Below are positions 9,261-17,426 of a DNA stretch of 64,000 bases, piece by piece; the first letter of the stretch is position 1; each line of letters starts with the position of its first letter. The notes under the pieces are model-generated. The model searched no databases, was not told the DNA's origin, and was given only the letters and a program-made list of their open reading frames with translations. A program made the translations under genes and the position numbers. Source of the DNA: Thalassotalea_F euphylliae (lineage in GTDB: Bacteria; Pseudomonadota; Gammaproteobacteria; Enterobacterales; Alteromonadaceae); assembly GCF_042682785.1 (NCBI RefSeq), contig NZ_JBHUIB010000003.1:124001-188000 (forward strand), given 5' to 3'.

Positions 9261-9836
9261 ATGGCTCGACCGAGTATGGCGGGGCAGCGCCGAGAAGAAA
9301 TACTAGATGCCTTGGAAAAATGTATTTTGGAAAAAGGTATTCAGGCGACATCGCTTGAGAACATTGCTGAAAAAGCAGAAATGAAACGGACAATTCTACG
9401 TCACTACATTGGTAATCGTGACGACATCATCTGTGCGCTTAGTGCTCGCTGGACAGCAAAGTATAGTCAAGAATGGCAGGATGTTATTGCCTGGCTACCC
9501 GCTAAAAATCGCACGGCAGCACTGATAGACTCGATGTTTTCAATTCGTGCTGGCGATATGATATCGAGCACAATTATCGGTGAAGCACTGTTTTCAGAAG
9601 CAAAGCGACTAGACGCTATTAAGCAAGATCAGCAAAAAAGTATGGCGGAATTTCTCCAACATTTTTCCGATGCGCTCAGCCAAGACTTTCCTGAGGCAAG
9701 CCCTGAGCGAATAGAGTTGGTAGCACTTACTTGTTATTCAAACTACCTAATGTATGAATCTTTGCTACCGTTAAACCTAGTGGATGAGATTCACAAACTT
9801 AAGCAGGCGACAACGCTATTATTAGAACTTTTCTAG
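9261..9836 (+). CDS. TetR/AcrR-family transcriptional regulator
   Basis: A 191-residue regulator. The N-terminal helix-turn-helix is clear: RREEILDALEKCILEKG, then TSLENIAEKAEMKRTILRHYIGNRDDI, the standard TetR pattern with a Tyr-rich recognition helix. The remaining residues form an all-helical ligand-binding domain with no recognisable signature. TetR proteins usually repress their targets until a small ligand binds. It is divergent from the cytochrome/Rieske operon and upstream of the hydroxylase operon, with the palindrome in front of each, so it most likely controls both and itself. A slightly earlier frame reading exists but the MARPSMAGQ start fits the family. Confidence 0.93.
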   Translation: MARPSMAGQRREEILDALEKCILEKGIQATSLENIAEKAEMKRTILRHYIGNRDDIICALSARWTAKYSQEWQDVIAWLPAKNRTAALIDSMFSIRAGDMISSTIIGEALFSEAKRLDAIKQDQQKSMAEFLQHFSDALSQDFPEASPERIELVALTCYSNYLMYESLLPLNLVDEIHKLKQATTLLLELF

Positions 9837-9837
9837 T

Positions 9838-9858
9838 TAATTGTCATGTTGACAATTA
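9838..9858. promoter_or_regulatory. Palindromic operator 3, downstream of tetR
   Basis: Third copy of the palindrome (TAATTGTCAT, G, TTGACAATTA) with one mismatched pair, beginning two bases after the tetR stop codon and ending 55 bp before the next start. It suggests that the hydroxylase operon has its own regulated promoter and is not only read through from tetR. Confidence 0.8.
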
Positions 9859-9912
9859 ACTTTGTGAGTCATACAATAGCGCAAAAATTGTTCGTCATTT
9901 AGGGGAGTATTG

Positions 9913-10551
9913 ATGAAATTATTTGGCTCACTTATTACCACTGGCATTATTATTGGCTTGGTGTGGACTACAGCATTGGCGCAACCAAACGCTGAAATAT
10001 TGGTGGCAGAGGGCACGCAATCAAAGGTTACTGCATCTGCTAAAAATGCGGTTTCTCATGTCAACTCTGTGATTGAAAAGCAGCTCTCGAAAGCGTCATC
10101 CGCAGATATTCAAGATGCAAAGGTGACCTACACAAACGAGCGTAAAGCTGAAACTATCAAACTTGTTGGCTTGACTGAGCGACAAGCCATAAGCCTAGTA
10201 CCATCACTGTGGCAGCGTTTTCAATCAACGCTTTCTATTCAGCAACACTTAAAACGTAATCCGAAAAAGGTTTATGTGGTTTATCAGAACTTCAGTGCCG
10301 ATTATCAAACTGCAGATATTACGATTGGTTACGACATTAAAGAATTTGGTGGTAAGCACCAGCCAGTTAACGTGCAGTATACTCCGCATGAAGTTTTGCT
10401 TAATAAAGGGCGCTACGGAGAGTTTGAGTTAGCTCAAGCTTGGCAAAATATTGATTACCGCAGACCCGTTAGCAAGGTTATTGAAATCCATCATTTAAGT
10501 AACAGTAAACCAGACAGTGCTGAAGTGTTTGTTATCTACGGAAGCGAGTAA
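9913..10551 (+). CDS. Exported protein with possible GyrI-like ligand-binding fold
   Basis: About 212 residues with a signal peptide (MKLFGSLITTGIIIGLVWTTALAQ). The ATG at 9913 is preceded by AGGGGAG with a 5-base spacer; a TTG one codon earlier is also open. Residues from about 60 on contain VYVVYQNFSADYQTADITIGYDI and a later RYGEFELAQAWQNI segment. This order resembles the GyrI-like/AraC effector-binding fold, which binds small hydrophobic molecules, but here in an exported protein. That reading is inference from pattern alone. It is followed after 2 bp by the hydroxylase gene and preceded by operator 3, so it belongs to the TetR-controlled module. It may bind or deliver the module's substrate. 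Confidence 0.6.
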   Translation: MKLFGSLITTGIIIGLVWTTALAQPNAEILVAEGTQSKVTASAKNAVSHVNSVIEKQLSKASSADIQDAKVTYTNERKAETIKLVGLTERQAISLVPSLWQRFQSTLSIQQHLKRNPKKVYVVYQNFSADYQTADITIGYDIKEFGGKHQPVNVQYTPHEVLLNKGRYGEFELAQAWQNIDYRRPVSKVIEIHHLSNSKPDSAEVFVIYGSE

Positions 10552-10553
10552 TC

Positions 10554-11468
10554 ATGATGGATTGGTTAACAACTGTATTTACGCCTGACGATGTTTGGTG
10601 GTTAGAAGTTTGGGTTGACGATTGGTTCTTGGTCATTGCGCTTGGCTTGTTTGTTGTTGAAATGTTGCGTTACGTACTCAAGAAAAAATTTACCAAAAAC
10701 TTGCTAGGAGACAGTGTTGCTAACTTTGCTACGCTGGGGGCATTTATTGTGATTGTTGCTTTAGTGGCAACCGCCTATGCTGGTGTATTCTTTTATGTTT
10801 ATGAAGAATTTAGATTGGCCGACTTGCCAATTACGCCGTGGACTATTTTGTGTTGTATTGTTTTAGCTGACCTAGCGTATTACTGGGAGCATCGCTTTTT
10901 ACATCAAAACGGCTTTGGTTGGGCAACCCACACTGTCCATCACAGCTCTCCACACTTTAATATCTCGGTGGCGTATCGACATGGCCCAATGGACTGGTTC
11001 TTTCCATTGTTTTTCCATCTGCCTTTGGCGCTTTTGGGTTTTCATCCGTTCGTGATTTTCTTGGCGGAAGTGATTGTTCAGGTGTATCAAACGCTATTGC
11101 ACACAGAAACGGTAAAAAAATTACCACGACCAATAGAGGCGATCTTCAATACGCCATCGCACCATCGTGTTCATCATGCAACCAACAAACAATACCTAGA
11201 TAAGAATTACGCAGGTATCTTCATTATTTGGGACAAAATGTTTGGTACCTTTGCCGAAGAAAAAGAGGAAGTGCGCTATGGTGTTTTCCCTCGAATCAAT
11301 AGTGTAAATCCCGTTAAAGTTTTCTTTAGTGGCTATGTGAAATTATTTCAACGTTTATGGCAAGCCAAAGGATTTGGATACCGAATGAAGTTATTAATTA
11401 AATCGCCAACATGGGCATGGGAACAAGAGCAGAAACAGCAAAATAGAACTGCGCAATCTTCTCAGTAG
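10554..11468 (+). CDS. Fatty acid hydroxylase/sterol desaturase family membrane protein
   Basis: A 304-residue di-iron integral membrane enzyme. Three histidine boxes are visible: HRFLH (in YYWEHRFLHQNG), HTVHHS and HHRVHH. These are the metal ligands of the fatty acid hydroxylase superfamily, which hydroxylates or desaturates sterols, carotenoids, sphingolipids or alkyl glycerols. Transmembrane segments lie near residues 20-40, 60-80, 90-110 and 160-185. It follows the exported GyrI-like protein after 2 bp. With the Rieske oxygenase it gives the TetR-controlled block two different iron oxygenases. The exact reaction cannot be named. It ends before a strong terminator. Confidence 0.9.
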   Translation: MMDWLTTVFTPDDVWWLEVWVDDWFLVIALGLFVVEMLRYVLKKKFTKNLLGDSVANFATLGAFIVIVALVATAYAGVFFYVYEEFRLADLPITPWTILCCIVLADLAYYWEHRFLHQNGFGWATHTVHHSSPHFNISVAYRHGPMDWFFPLFFHLPLALLGFHPFVIFLAEVIVQVYQTLLHTETVKKLPRPIEAIFNTPSHHRVHHATNKQYLDKNYAGIFIIWDKMFGTFAEEKEEVRYGVFPRINSVNPVKVFFSGYVKLFQRLWQAKGFGYRMKLLIKSPTWAWEQEQKQQNRTAQSSQ

Positions 11469-11493
11469 ATTTGGTAGACAACAGTTAGTTAAT

Positions 11494-11525
11494 AAGGCGT
11501 TTAATAATGTTATTGGCGCCTTTTT
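11494..11525 (+). terminator. Intrinsic terminator of the hydroxylase operon
   Basis: Outer stem AAGGCG/CGCCTT with an inner AATAA/TTATT stem, followed directly by TTTTT. It lies 25 bp after the hydroxylase stop. Confidence 0.75.
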
Positions 11526-11647
11526 ATCGTCTAGTGCTTATTTTTCAACACTCGATATTTGTCGTTACAAGTTTAGTCTAGGCTTTCATTTACTAATTAA
11601 TTCAATCTGTTATTTTATCGTCACTCTCTGCTTAACAATTTATCTTC

Positions 11648-12475
11648 ATGTCTACAAAATCAATTCTTATCACAGGGTGTTCAACTGGCATTGGTTTGGA
11701 TGCTGCACTTACTTTGAATGCACGAGGCTATCGCGTGTTTGCGACAGCAAGAAAAGCTGAAGATGTCGAGCTGCTAACCTCGAAAGGGTTGGACGCTTTT
11801 CAATTGGACTATAGCGATTTTGATACCATTAAGAATACCGTCGATAAGGTGTTAGAAAAAACCGGTGGAACCTTGGATTTCTTGTTTAATAATGGTGCCT
11901 ACGGACAACCAGGAGCGTTAGAGGATCTGCCAACAGAGGCACTAAAGGCGCAATTTGACACCAATGTATTTGGTTGGCATGAGCTAACGCGGCTTGTTAT
12001 ACCTGTGATGAGAAAACAAGGACATGGGCGTATTGTGCAATGTAGCTCGGTACTGGGTTTTGTGTCGATGTCTTATCGCGGCGCATATAATGCATCTAAG
12101 TACGCACTTGAAGGGTTAACAGATACGCTTAGATTAGAGCTAAAAGATGCGAATATCGATGTGCTTTTGATTGAGCCAGGTCCGATAAATACCCAGTTTC
12201 GTGCGAACGCACTTAAAGCTTTTAACGCACATATCGACGCTGAAAATAGCGTTCATCATACCGAGTATATGAAACAAAAAGATCGCTTAGAGTCAGAAAC
12301 ATCAACGGCTAAATATACGCTTGAACCTATTGATGTCACCCGGGCATTAATTCATGCATTGGAAAGTAAAAAGCCTAAACTTCGTTATCGGGTCACGGTG
12401 CCTACCAAAATGATGGCAGTGTTGAAGCGGCTGCTACCTACACGGTGGCTCGACAGCATATTGGCAAAGGGCTAG
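11648..12475 (+). CDS. Short-chain dehydrogenase/reductase
   Basis: A 275-residue classical SDR. The NAD(P)-binding motif is TGCSTGIG near the N terminus, the NNGAYG segment is in the right place, and the catalytic Ser-Tyr-Lys set is given by the SSVLGF serine and YNASK. It oxidises or reduces an unidentified alcohol or carbonyl in the cytoplasm. Length is somewhat above the 250-residue average, with the additional residues at the C terminus (LIHALESKKPKLRYRVTVP), as in the subgroup of uncharacterised SDRs resembling retinol or hydroxysteroid dehydrogenases. It is followed after 6 bp by a small lipoprotein gene. Confidence 0.92.
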   Translation: MSTKSILITGCSTGIGLDAALTLNARGYRVFATARKAEDVELLTSKGLDAFQLDYSDFDTIKNTVDKVLEKTGGTLDFLFNNGAYGQPGALEDLPTEALKAQFDTNVFGWHELTRLVIPVMRKQGHGRIVQCSSVLGFVSMSYRGAYNASKYALEGLTDTLRLELKDANIDVLLIEPGPINTQFRANALKAFNAHIDAENSVHHTEYMKQKDRLESETSTAKYTLEPIDVTRALIHALESKKPKLRYRVTVPTKMMAVLKRLLPTRWLDSILAKG

Positions 12476-12481
12476 ATTACT

Positions 12482-12961
12482 GTGCTCAAGAAAGTCTTAC
12501 CGCTACTATTTGTGCTGACTGGTTGTGCGAGTGGCGAGTTGTTTGTATACAACCAAGAAGGAAAAACCGTTGGGCATTGCACGAGCGGCTTTGACTGGCA
12601 TCCGTATGGCGTGCAGGCATCTACAGACTGGATTTTGCATTATTGTGCGCAAATTGCCCTCGCAGCATGTAAAGAAAAACATCAAGGTGAATGCACAACA
12701 TCGTTGCCAGAATTAGTTGCGCGCGATTTCAGTTTACCCGTGCCTCCGCAAGGAGAACAGTGGCATAAAATAAATGCACGATCGGCGTTTTTCGCAAATG
12801 AAATCACCGAAACCCAGTATGGCTATATCCTTGCCAAAATCGAAAATGACCACACCCTTGCTTATCAAAAGGCTGAGGCCGATTTAGCAGCTGGGCACCT
12901 TTCAACAAGTGAATACGAAGCTAAGTTAAGAGCTGCTGATCTTGCCTTTAATGGAAAGTAG
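12482..12961 (+). CDS. Small lipoprotein of unknown function
   Basis: A 159-residue protein starting with GTG, six bases after the SDR stop. The lipobox LVLTGC-type sequence (FVLTGCASG) gives a lipidated cysteine at about residue 15. Four further cysteines (HCTSG, HYCAQ, AACKE, ECTTS) could form two disulphides in the periplasm. The C-terminal 50 residues look helical and resemble a SHOCT-like segment (AAGHLSTSEYEAKLRAAD). No function can be given. It is likely cotranscribed with the SDR, but a functional link is not evident. Confidence 0.7.
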   Translation: MLKKVLPLLFVLTGCASGELFVYNQEGKTVGHCTSGFDWHPYGVQASTDWILHYCAQIALAACKEKHQGECTTSLPELVARDFSLPVPPQGEQWHKINARSAFFANEITETQYGYILAKIENDHTLAYQKAEADLAAGHLSTSEYEAKLRAADLAFNGK

Positions 12962-12975
12962 GCGCAAGCCAAAGC

Positions 12976-14388
12976 TTATAGCTTGGCCTTAATCAGTTTT
13001 CCTAACGTTTTAAACGCGGCTAACCTTTCTTTGTTCATTGGATGTGCAAAGCTCAGCCGCAAATTTTGACTAAACGTTTGTTCAGTTGAGAAAAGCTGCC
13101 CAGGCGTTAATAAAATACTTTGCTCGAGTGCTTCTTTATATAAGGCTAGCGTGTCTATTATCGCGGGTAGTGTTAGCCACAATGCTATGCCGCCATCTGG
13201 TACGGTATACCTCACTTCAAATCGCCAATATTGTTTTATTGTGGCTAGCAGTTGATCACGTTGTTTGAGTAATTGGCGCCTTCGTTGGTAGAGGTGCCTT
13301 TCAAAATGTCCTTCTTGCAAAAAGGATGTTAATCCGTCCTGTGTGGCTTGGCTGGTTGATAGCTGATTAACAAGTTTGGTCTGTGCAATTTGTTTTGCGT
13401 ACTTTCTATTTATCGTCCAACCGATCCTCAAGTCTCTCGACAGTGCTTTAGAAAATGAACTACATAGAATGACTTGCTCATGTTGGTCAAAGGCTTTTAG
13501 CGGGCTGGTTAACTGTTGAAAGCCTAAGTCGCCATATATATCGTCTTCTAAAAGAAGAAAGTTATGCTGCTCAGCGACTTGCAGGAGAGCCTTCATATGA
13601 CTTTGCGGCATTTGGGCACCTGTTGGTGTGGCGAAGTTTGGCGTCACAATACAGGCTTTTATCGGCCACTTTTGTGCCGCCTGTTCAAGTTGGTCAACGT
13701 CTATCCCTTGGGTGTATGAGCTCGGTATCTCAATAATTTTTAGGTGTAGATGTTGCAGTAATTGCAGCACACCATAAAAAGCAGGGCTTTCAACCGCGAC
13801 GATATCGCCAGGCTGACAGAGACTTTGTAAGGTCAGGTAAAGGCTATTTTGGCAGCCCGCAGAAATACAAATGTCATCGGCAGATACAAACAGTCCGCGT
13901 CGCTGATAGTGAAGAACTATTTGTTCTCTTAGCGCGTCAGAACCAGCAGGTGGGGCATAGTACATGGCTTTTTTATATGAAGACTGACGAAGTGCTCTTC
14001 CTAAATGTCTTTGCAACGTCGCTATATGTTGGCTAGTTTCGTCTTGGTCACTGGCATTAGGGGCAATGTCAAAGGCTGCGCCTTGTTCCATGATGCGGTA
14101 GAAAATTTCAGGCATGGTGACTTGCTTGGGTGAAGCAATGGAGTAGCGCTGATTGTCGTTGTTTGAGGCAACTTGCTTCGGTAAAACATAATACCCAGAT
14201 TTAGGCTTTGCGACGATTAATTGCTTTGATTCAAGGCTCTGCAGCGCGTGCTGAACGGAAATTTTCGAGAGTGAATACTTTGCCGCCAGCGCACGAATAG
14301 AAGGAAGTTTTTCATGTGGTAACCAGATACCTTGTTCTATGTTATCTCGAAACAACTGTGCTAGCTGTTGATACTTAAACTGTCTCAC
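12976..14388 (-). CDS. MocR-family regulator (GntR HTH fused to aminotransferase)
   Basis: A 470-residue fusion. Residues 1-70 form a GntR winged helix (LPSIRALAAKYSLSKISVQHAL). The remainder is a fold-type I aminotransferase domain with the PLP lysine at Lys314 in SSFSKALSRDLRIGW. Family members (PdxR, GabR, TauR) sense PLP or an amino-compound aldimine and control vitamin B6, GABA, taurine or transporter genes. The target here is not certain. Upstream, two 12-base direct repeats (14412-14447) sit where autoregulation is expected. The gene is divergent from ccoG. It ends within 15 bp of the convergent lipoprotein gene. Confidence 0.93.
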   Translation of the reverse strand: MRQFKYQQLAQLFRDNIEQGIWLPHEKLPSIRALAAKYSLSKISVQHALQSLESKQLIVAKPKSGYYVLPKQVASNNDNQRYSIASPKQVTMPEIFYRIMEQGAAFDIAPNASDQDETSQHIATLQRHLGRALRQSSYKKAMYYAPPAGSDALREQIVLHYQRRGLFVSADDICISAGCQNSLYLTLQSLCQPGDIVAVESPAFYGVLQLLQHLHLKIIEIPSSYTQGIDVDQLEQAAQKWPIKACIVTPNFATPTGAQMPQSHMKALLQVAEQHNFLLLEDDIYGDLGFQQLTSPLKAFDQHEQVILCSSFSKALSRDLRIGWTINRKYAKQIAQTKLVNQLSTSQATQDGLTSFLQEGHFERHLYQRRRQLLKQRDQLLATIKQYWRFEVRYTVPDGGIALWLTLPAIIDTLALYKEALEQSILLTPGQLFSTEQTFSQNLRLSFAHPMNKERLAAFKTLGKLIKAKL

Positions 14389-14411
14389 ATTTTTGTGCTC
14401 AAATAACTCAT

Positions 14412-14447
14412 CTGTACCTATTATAAATTAAAAAACTGTATCTATTA
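14412..14447. promoter_or_regulatory. Direct repeat, probable MocR operator
   Basis: CTGTACCTATTA at 14412-14423 and CTGTATCTATTA at 14436-14447 match at 11 of 12 positions and start 24 bp apart. MocR proteins are known to bind direct repeats near their own promoters. The repeats begin 24 bp upstream of the mocR start on the other strand and 56 bp before ccoG. Confidence 0.6.
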
Positions 14448-14502
14448 ATAACAGTTGTGGCGAGTACACTGCTTCGCGCGATGCATAGCTTGGAGTAGCG
14501 CG

Positions 14503-15879
14503 ATGAATCAGTCTTATCTTTCAAAAGAAAACCTCATCATCAAAACCTCTGTTTCTGATGACAAAATTTATATTCGTGAACAGTTTGGCCAGTTTCAACG
14601 CATTAGGCGCTACTTATCGTCGCTGCTAATGCTGATGTTTATCGTTATTCCATTTTTCCGCTATCAAGGTCATCAAGCGGTATTGTTTGATGTCGAACAG
14701 CAAAAACTGCATTTCTTTGCATATACGCTTTTCCCACAAGATTTATTTATATTTAGCTTGTTGTTTGCGCTGGCGGCTTTTTCACTTTTTTACGTCACTA
14801 AGCTGTATGGTCGTGTTTGGTGTGGATTTACTTGTCCTCAAACAATATGGACATTGATGTTTAATTGGATTGAACGTCGGGTAGAAGGCACCCACAATCA
14901 AAGCAAGAAGTTAGACAGCCAACCTTTAACGGCAGACAAAGTCGTTAAAAAGCTTGTAAAGCATGGCTTGTGGGGAGCATTGTCATTGCTTACTGCGCTT
15001 GTGTTTATGTCCTACTTTGTGCCTGTTGAGATGTTGTATTTACCGTTTATTACGCTGCAAAGCTCTGCGCTAGTGGCTGGTTGGGTATTGTTCTTCGCAG
15101 GCTGTACTTACGTCAATGCAGGCTGGATACGCGAGAAAATGTGCCAACACATGTGTCCGTACTCTCGCTTTCAGTCAGCGATGTTTGATAAATCTACTAG
15201 CTTGGTTACTTATGATGCCGCACGCGGTGAATCGCGTGGAAAGCGCAAGCGTAATGCTGAGAAAGCTCAAGGGTTAGGAGACTGTGTTGACTGTGATTTA
15301 TGTGTGCAAGTATGCCCAGTAGGTATCGATATTCGTGAAGGGTTGCAGTATGAATGTATCAATTGCGGTTTGTGTGTTGATGCATGTGACACGACAATGA
15401 GTAAGTTCAACTACGCGCCAGGTCTTATTAGCTTTGCTCAAGAAAAGGCGGCAATTGGCGGATGGCGAAGACATCTTGGATATGCCGGTGTTATTGGTCT
15501 TATCGTGATCAGTATGGGGATTTGGGCATCTATGTGGACGAACTTTGAGGTTAACGTACTGCGAGATCGCCAAGCACTTTATCGAATAAATGAACAAGGC
15601 GCTGTAGAAAACACCTACGTATTCAAAATACGCAACAAATCGAATATGCCAGCAAGCTATCAGGTAACGCTGTTAAGCGACGCAGATATTCAATTCACGG
15701 GGAATACATCAGATATTGTCGTCCTGCCAGGGGAGCTTAAAACCATATCGTTAACCGCTGAATACCGTGAAGCACCTGCGAACCAGCGCCTTGATTTAGC
15801 ATTTGATATTGAAGCAAAGGGCAGCAATCACCAGCTGACCAAGTCGAGCTCTTTCTACACGGGCGACGGTGGCTGGTAA
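14503..15879 (+). CDS. ccoG: Cytochrome c oxidase accessory protein CcoG (RdxA/FixG)
   Basis: An inner-membrane iron-sulfur protein of about 458 residues needed for copper delivery to cbb3-type cytochrome oxidase. The ATG at 14503 is preferred to the one at 14455 because TGGAG lies 7 bases before it and the protein then starts as in the family. Family hallmarks are CGFTCPQTIW, CQHMCPYSRFQSAMFD and two 4Fe-4S motifs (Cys261, 264, 267, 271 and Cys285, 288, 291, 295). Membrane helices lie on both sides and a C-terminal Ig-like periplasmic domain follows. The ccoNOPQ and ccoIS genes are not in the window, so the gene is separate from its partners. It is divergent from the MocR regulator. Confidence 0.95.
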   Translation: MNQSYLSKENLIIKTSVSDDKIYIREQFGQFQRIRRYLSSLLMLMFIVIPFFRYQGHQAVLFDVEQQKLHFFAYTLFPQDLFIFSLLFALAAFSLFYVTKLYGRVWCGFTCPQTIWTLMFNWIERRVEGTHNQSKKLDSQPLTADKVVKKLVKHGLWGALSLLTALVFMSYFVPVEMLYLPFITLQSSALVAGWVLFFAGCTYVNAGWIREKMCQHMCPYSRFQSAMFDKSTSLVTYDAARGESRGKRKRNAEKAQGLGDCVDCDLCVQVCPVGIDIREGLQYECINCGLCVDACDTTMSKFNYAPGLISFAQEKAAIGGWRRHLGYAGVIGLIVISMGIWASMWTNFEVNVLRDRQALYRINEQGAVENTYVFKIRNKSNMPASYQVTLLSDADIQFTGNTSDIVVLPGELKTISLTAEYREAPANQRLDLAFDIEAKGSNHQLTKSSSFYTGDGGW

Positions 15880-15897
15880 ATACCTTGAAACACAAAT

Positions 15898-15990
15898 AAC
15901 ACCTGCCAACCTTTGCTTTTTAATGTGGTTCTCTTTAAATTGTTGAAAACAATGAAGTAGTGACACAACGCAATAGGAGAAGCAGGTGTT
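15898..15990 (+). promoter_or_regulatory. Long-range inverted repeat over the Spo0M start codon
   Basis: AACACCTGC at 15898-15906 is the exact complement of GCAGGTGTT at 15982-15990. The right arm covers the GTG start codon of the Spo0M gene just after its AGGAGA. If the two pair in the mRNA the start would be hidden. Nine base pairs across a 75-base loop may also be chance. Confidence 0.3.
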
Positions 15991-16738
15991 AAAGAAAATA
16001 TTAGCCAGTGTAGGCATTGGGAAGGCAAAAGTTGACACCATCTTGCTAAGCGACCATTTAACCGCAGGTGAATCATTTGACGTAGAAGTGGTGATTAAAG
16101 GCGGCGATGTTGAGCAAGAGTTAAATGGCATTGAACTAGCGGTAATGGCACAAGCTAAAGCCGAAGCTGAAGTAGGGGATGATGAAGTTACCTACAATAA
16201 AAGTATTGTTTTACAGCATTGGAACCAAGCACTTGATTTAACTATTCAGCCCGGCGAAGTGATCACACGACAGTTTACTTTGCAGCTTCACCCTGAAGTG
16301 CCGGCAACACAATTGTTTGGCCAGCAAATTTCAAAAGTGTGGTTACAAACAGGACTTGATATCAAAATGGGGATTGATGGTTCAGATAAAGACAGCCTGT
16401 ATATCTCACCTTCAGCAACGCAATTGGCAGTGTTAGACGCTGTTTCTCAAAGTGGCTATCGTTTGTTTAAAGTCGATATTGAAGCAGGCAAGGTACGTGG
16501 CAGTGGTTTTCAATCGCAATTGAACTGCTACCAAGAGTATGAATTCAAACCAGAATCTCGCTCATTCTTTGGCGCAAAAGAGATTGAGGTGACGTTCGTC
16601 GATAATGGCCAAGAAACGGGCGTTTTGATTGAAGTGGATAGAGCGTTCATAGGGGATGGATATAAGAGTGTTTCTATCCCAAACCATTGCACCTCGATTG
16701 ACTCGGTCATGCCTTACATCAAGCGCATTTTAGATTAA
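15986..16738 (+). CDS. Spo0M-like (SpoOM) arrestin-fold protein
   Basis: A 250-residue cytoplasmic protein of the sporulation-control Spo0M family, which occurs in many non-sporulating bacteria and has an arrestin-like beta-sandwich fold. The opening (MLKKILASVGIGKAKVDTIL), the GESFDVEVVIKGG segment and the FGAKEIEVTF stretch are typical. The start is GTG with AGGAGA 5 bases upstream. Its role in gammaproteobacteria is unknown; a scaffold or stress role is only a guess. It follows ccoG by about 100 bp and ends before its own terminator, so it is probably a separate unit. Confidence 0.88.
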   Translation: MLKKILASVGIGKAKVDTILLSDHLTAGESFDVEVVIKGGDVEQELNGIELAVMAQAKAEAEVGDDEVTYNKSIVLQHWNQALDLTIQPGEVITRQFTLQLHPEVPATQLFGQQISKVWLQTGLDIKMGIDGSDKDSLYISPSATQLAVLDAVSQSGYRLFKVDIEAGKVRGSGFQSQLNCYQEYEFKPESRSFFGAKEIEVTFVDNGQETGVLIEVDRAFIGDGYKSVSIPNHCTSIDSVMPYIKRILD

Positions 16739-16753
16739 AGTCACAACAACTAT

Positions 16754-16796
16754 TTAGGTGGTAGGTAAAAGACTTGCCACCTAACTTTCTTTATTT
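16754..16796 (+). terminator. Intrinsic terminator after the Spo0M gene
   Basis: TTAGGTGG (16754-16761) pairs with CCACCTAA (16777-16784); a T-rich tail (CTTTCTTTATTTT) follows. Confidence 0.65.
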
Positions 16797-16889
16797 TACT
16801 TATCACTACTCGGTTCAGCCGACATTGCAAATATTGACTGTTTCAACCACACTAAAAGACTAAATTAACGCTAATAGGTTGAAATAATT

Positions 16890-17426
16890 ATGATAAAAAA
16901 AATATCGTTAGCCATAGTCTTTGTTCTTGCCATACCTTTTGCAATAGCACTGTTTCTACCAACTCATTATGAAGTAGAGCGAGAAGTCACGGTCGACAAA
17001 CCGCTAGATACTGTCTTTGCTTATGTGAAGCTGTTGAAAAACCAAGATAGTTTCAGTAAGTGGATGCAGATGGATCCTGATATGAAGAAAACCTATACCG
17101 GGGTTGACGGTGAAGTAGGGTTTGTATCGGCATGGGATTCGAAAAACGACGACGTAGGCGTCGGTGAACAAGAAATTGTTGGTATCGTAGACGGTCAGCG
17201 TATCGATTACGAATTGCGTTTTCTAAAGCCATTTGAAGCAACATCGCCTGCGTATATGACAACCCATGCTGTATCGCCAAATCAAACGACGGTTAAGTGG
17301 GGCTTTCAAGGTTCCTTGGACTATCCAATGAATATTATGTTTTTGTTCATGGACTTTGAACAAGTCATTGGTGATGATTTGCAGTTTGGTTTGAACAACA
17401 TGAAAGAGAACCTAGAGGCTAAATAG
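16890..17426 (+). CDS. SRPBCC/polyketide cyclase-like protein with N-terminal helix
   Basis: A 178-residue protein. Residues 1-25 form a hydrophobic helix (ISLAIVFVLAIPFAIALFLPTHY) that is a signal anchor or signal peptide. The rest follows the START/SRPBCC fold: VEREVTVDKPLDTVFAYV at the start, FLKPFEATSPAYMTT in the middle and a long C-terminal helix ending at NMKENLEAK. The fold holds a hydrophobic ligand in a deep pocket. Many proteobacteria carry exported or anchored versions with unknown ligands. It appears monocistronic. Confidence 0.8.
   Translation: MIKKISLAIVFVLAIPFAIALFLPTHYEVEREVTVDKPLDTVFAYVKLLKNQDSFSKWMQMDPDMKKTYTGVDGEVGFVSAWDSKNDDVGVGEQEIVGIVDGQRIDYELRFLKPFEATSPAYMTTHAVSPNQTTVKWGFQGSLDYPMNIMFLFMDFEQVIGDDLQFGLNNMKENLEAK

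Noticed and set aside
12962..12990. GCCAAAGCT/AGCTTGGC hairpin between convergent genes
   Set aside because: The stem has a bulge, overlaps the MocR gene end and has no T tract; too weak to list as a terminator.
15298..15597. 99-codon minus-strand frame inside ccoG
   Set aside because: It is a shadow of ccoG, whose iron-sulfur motifs show the real frame.
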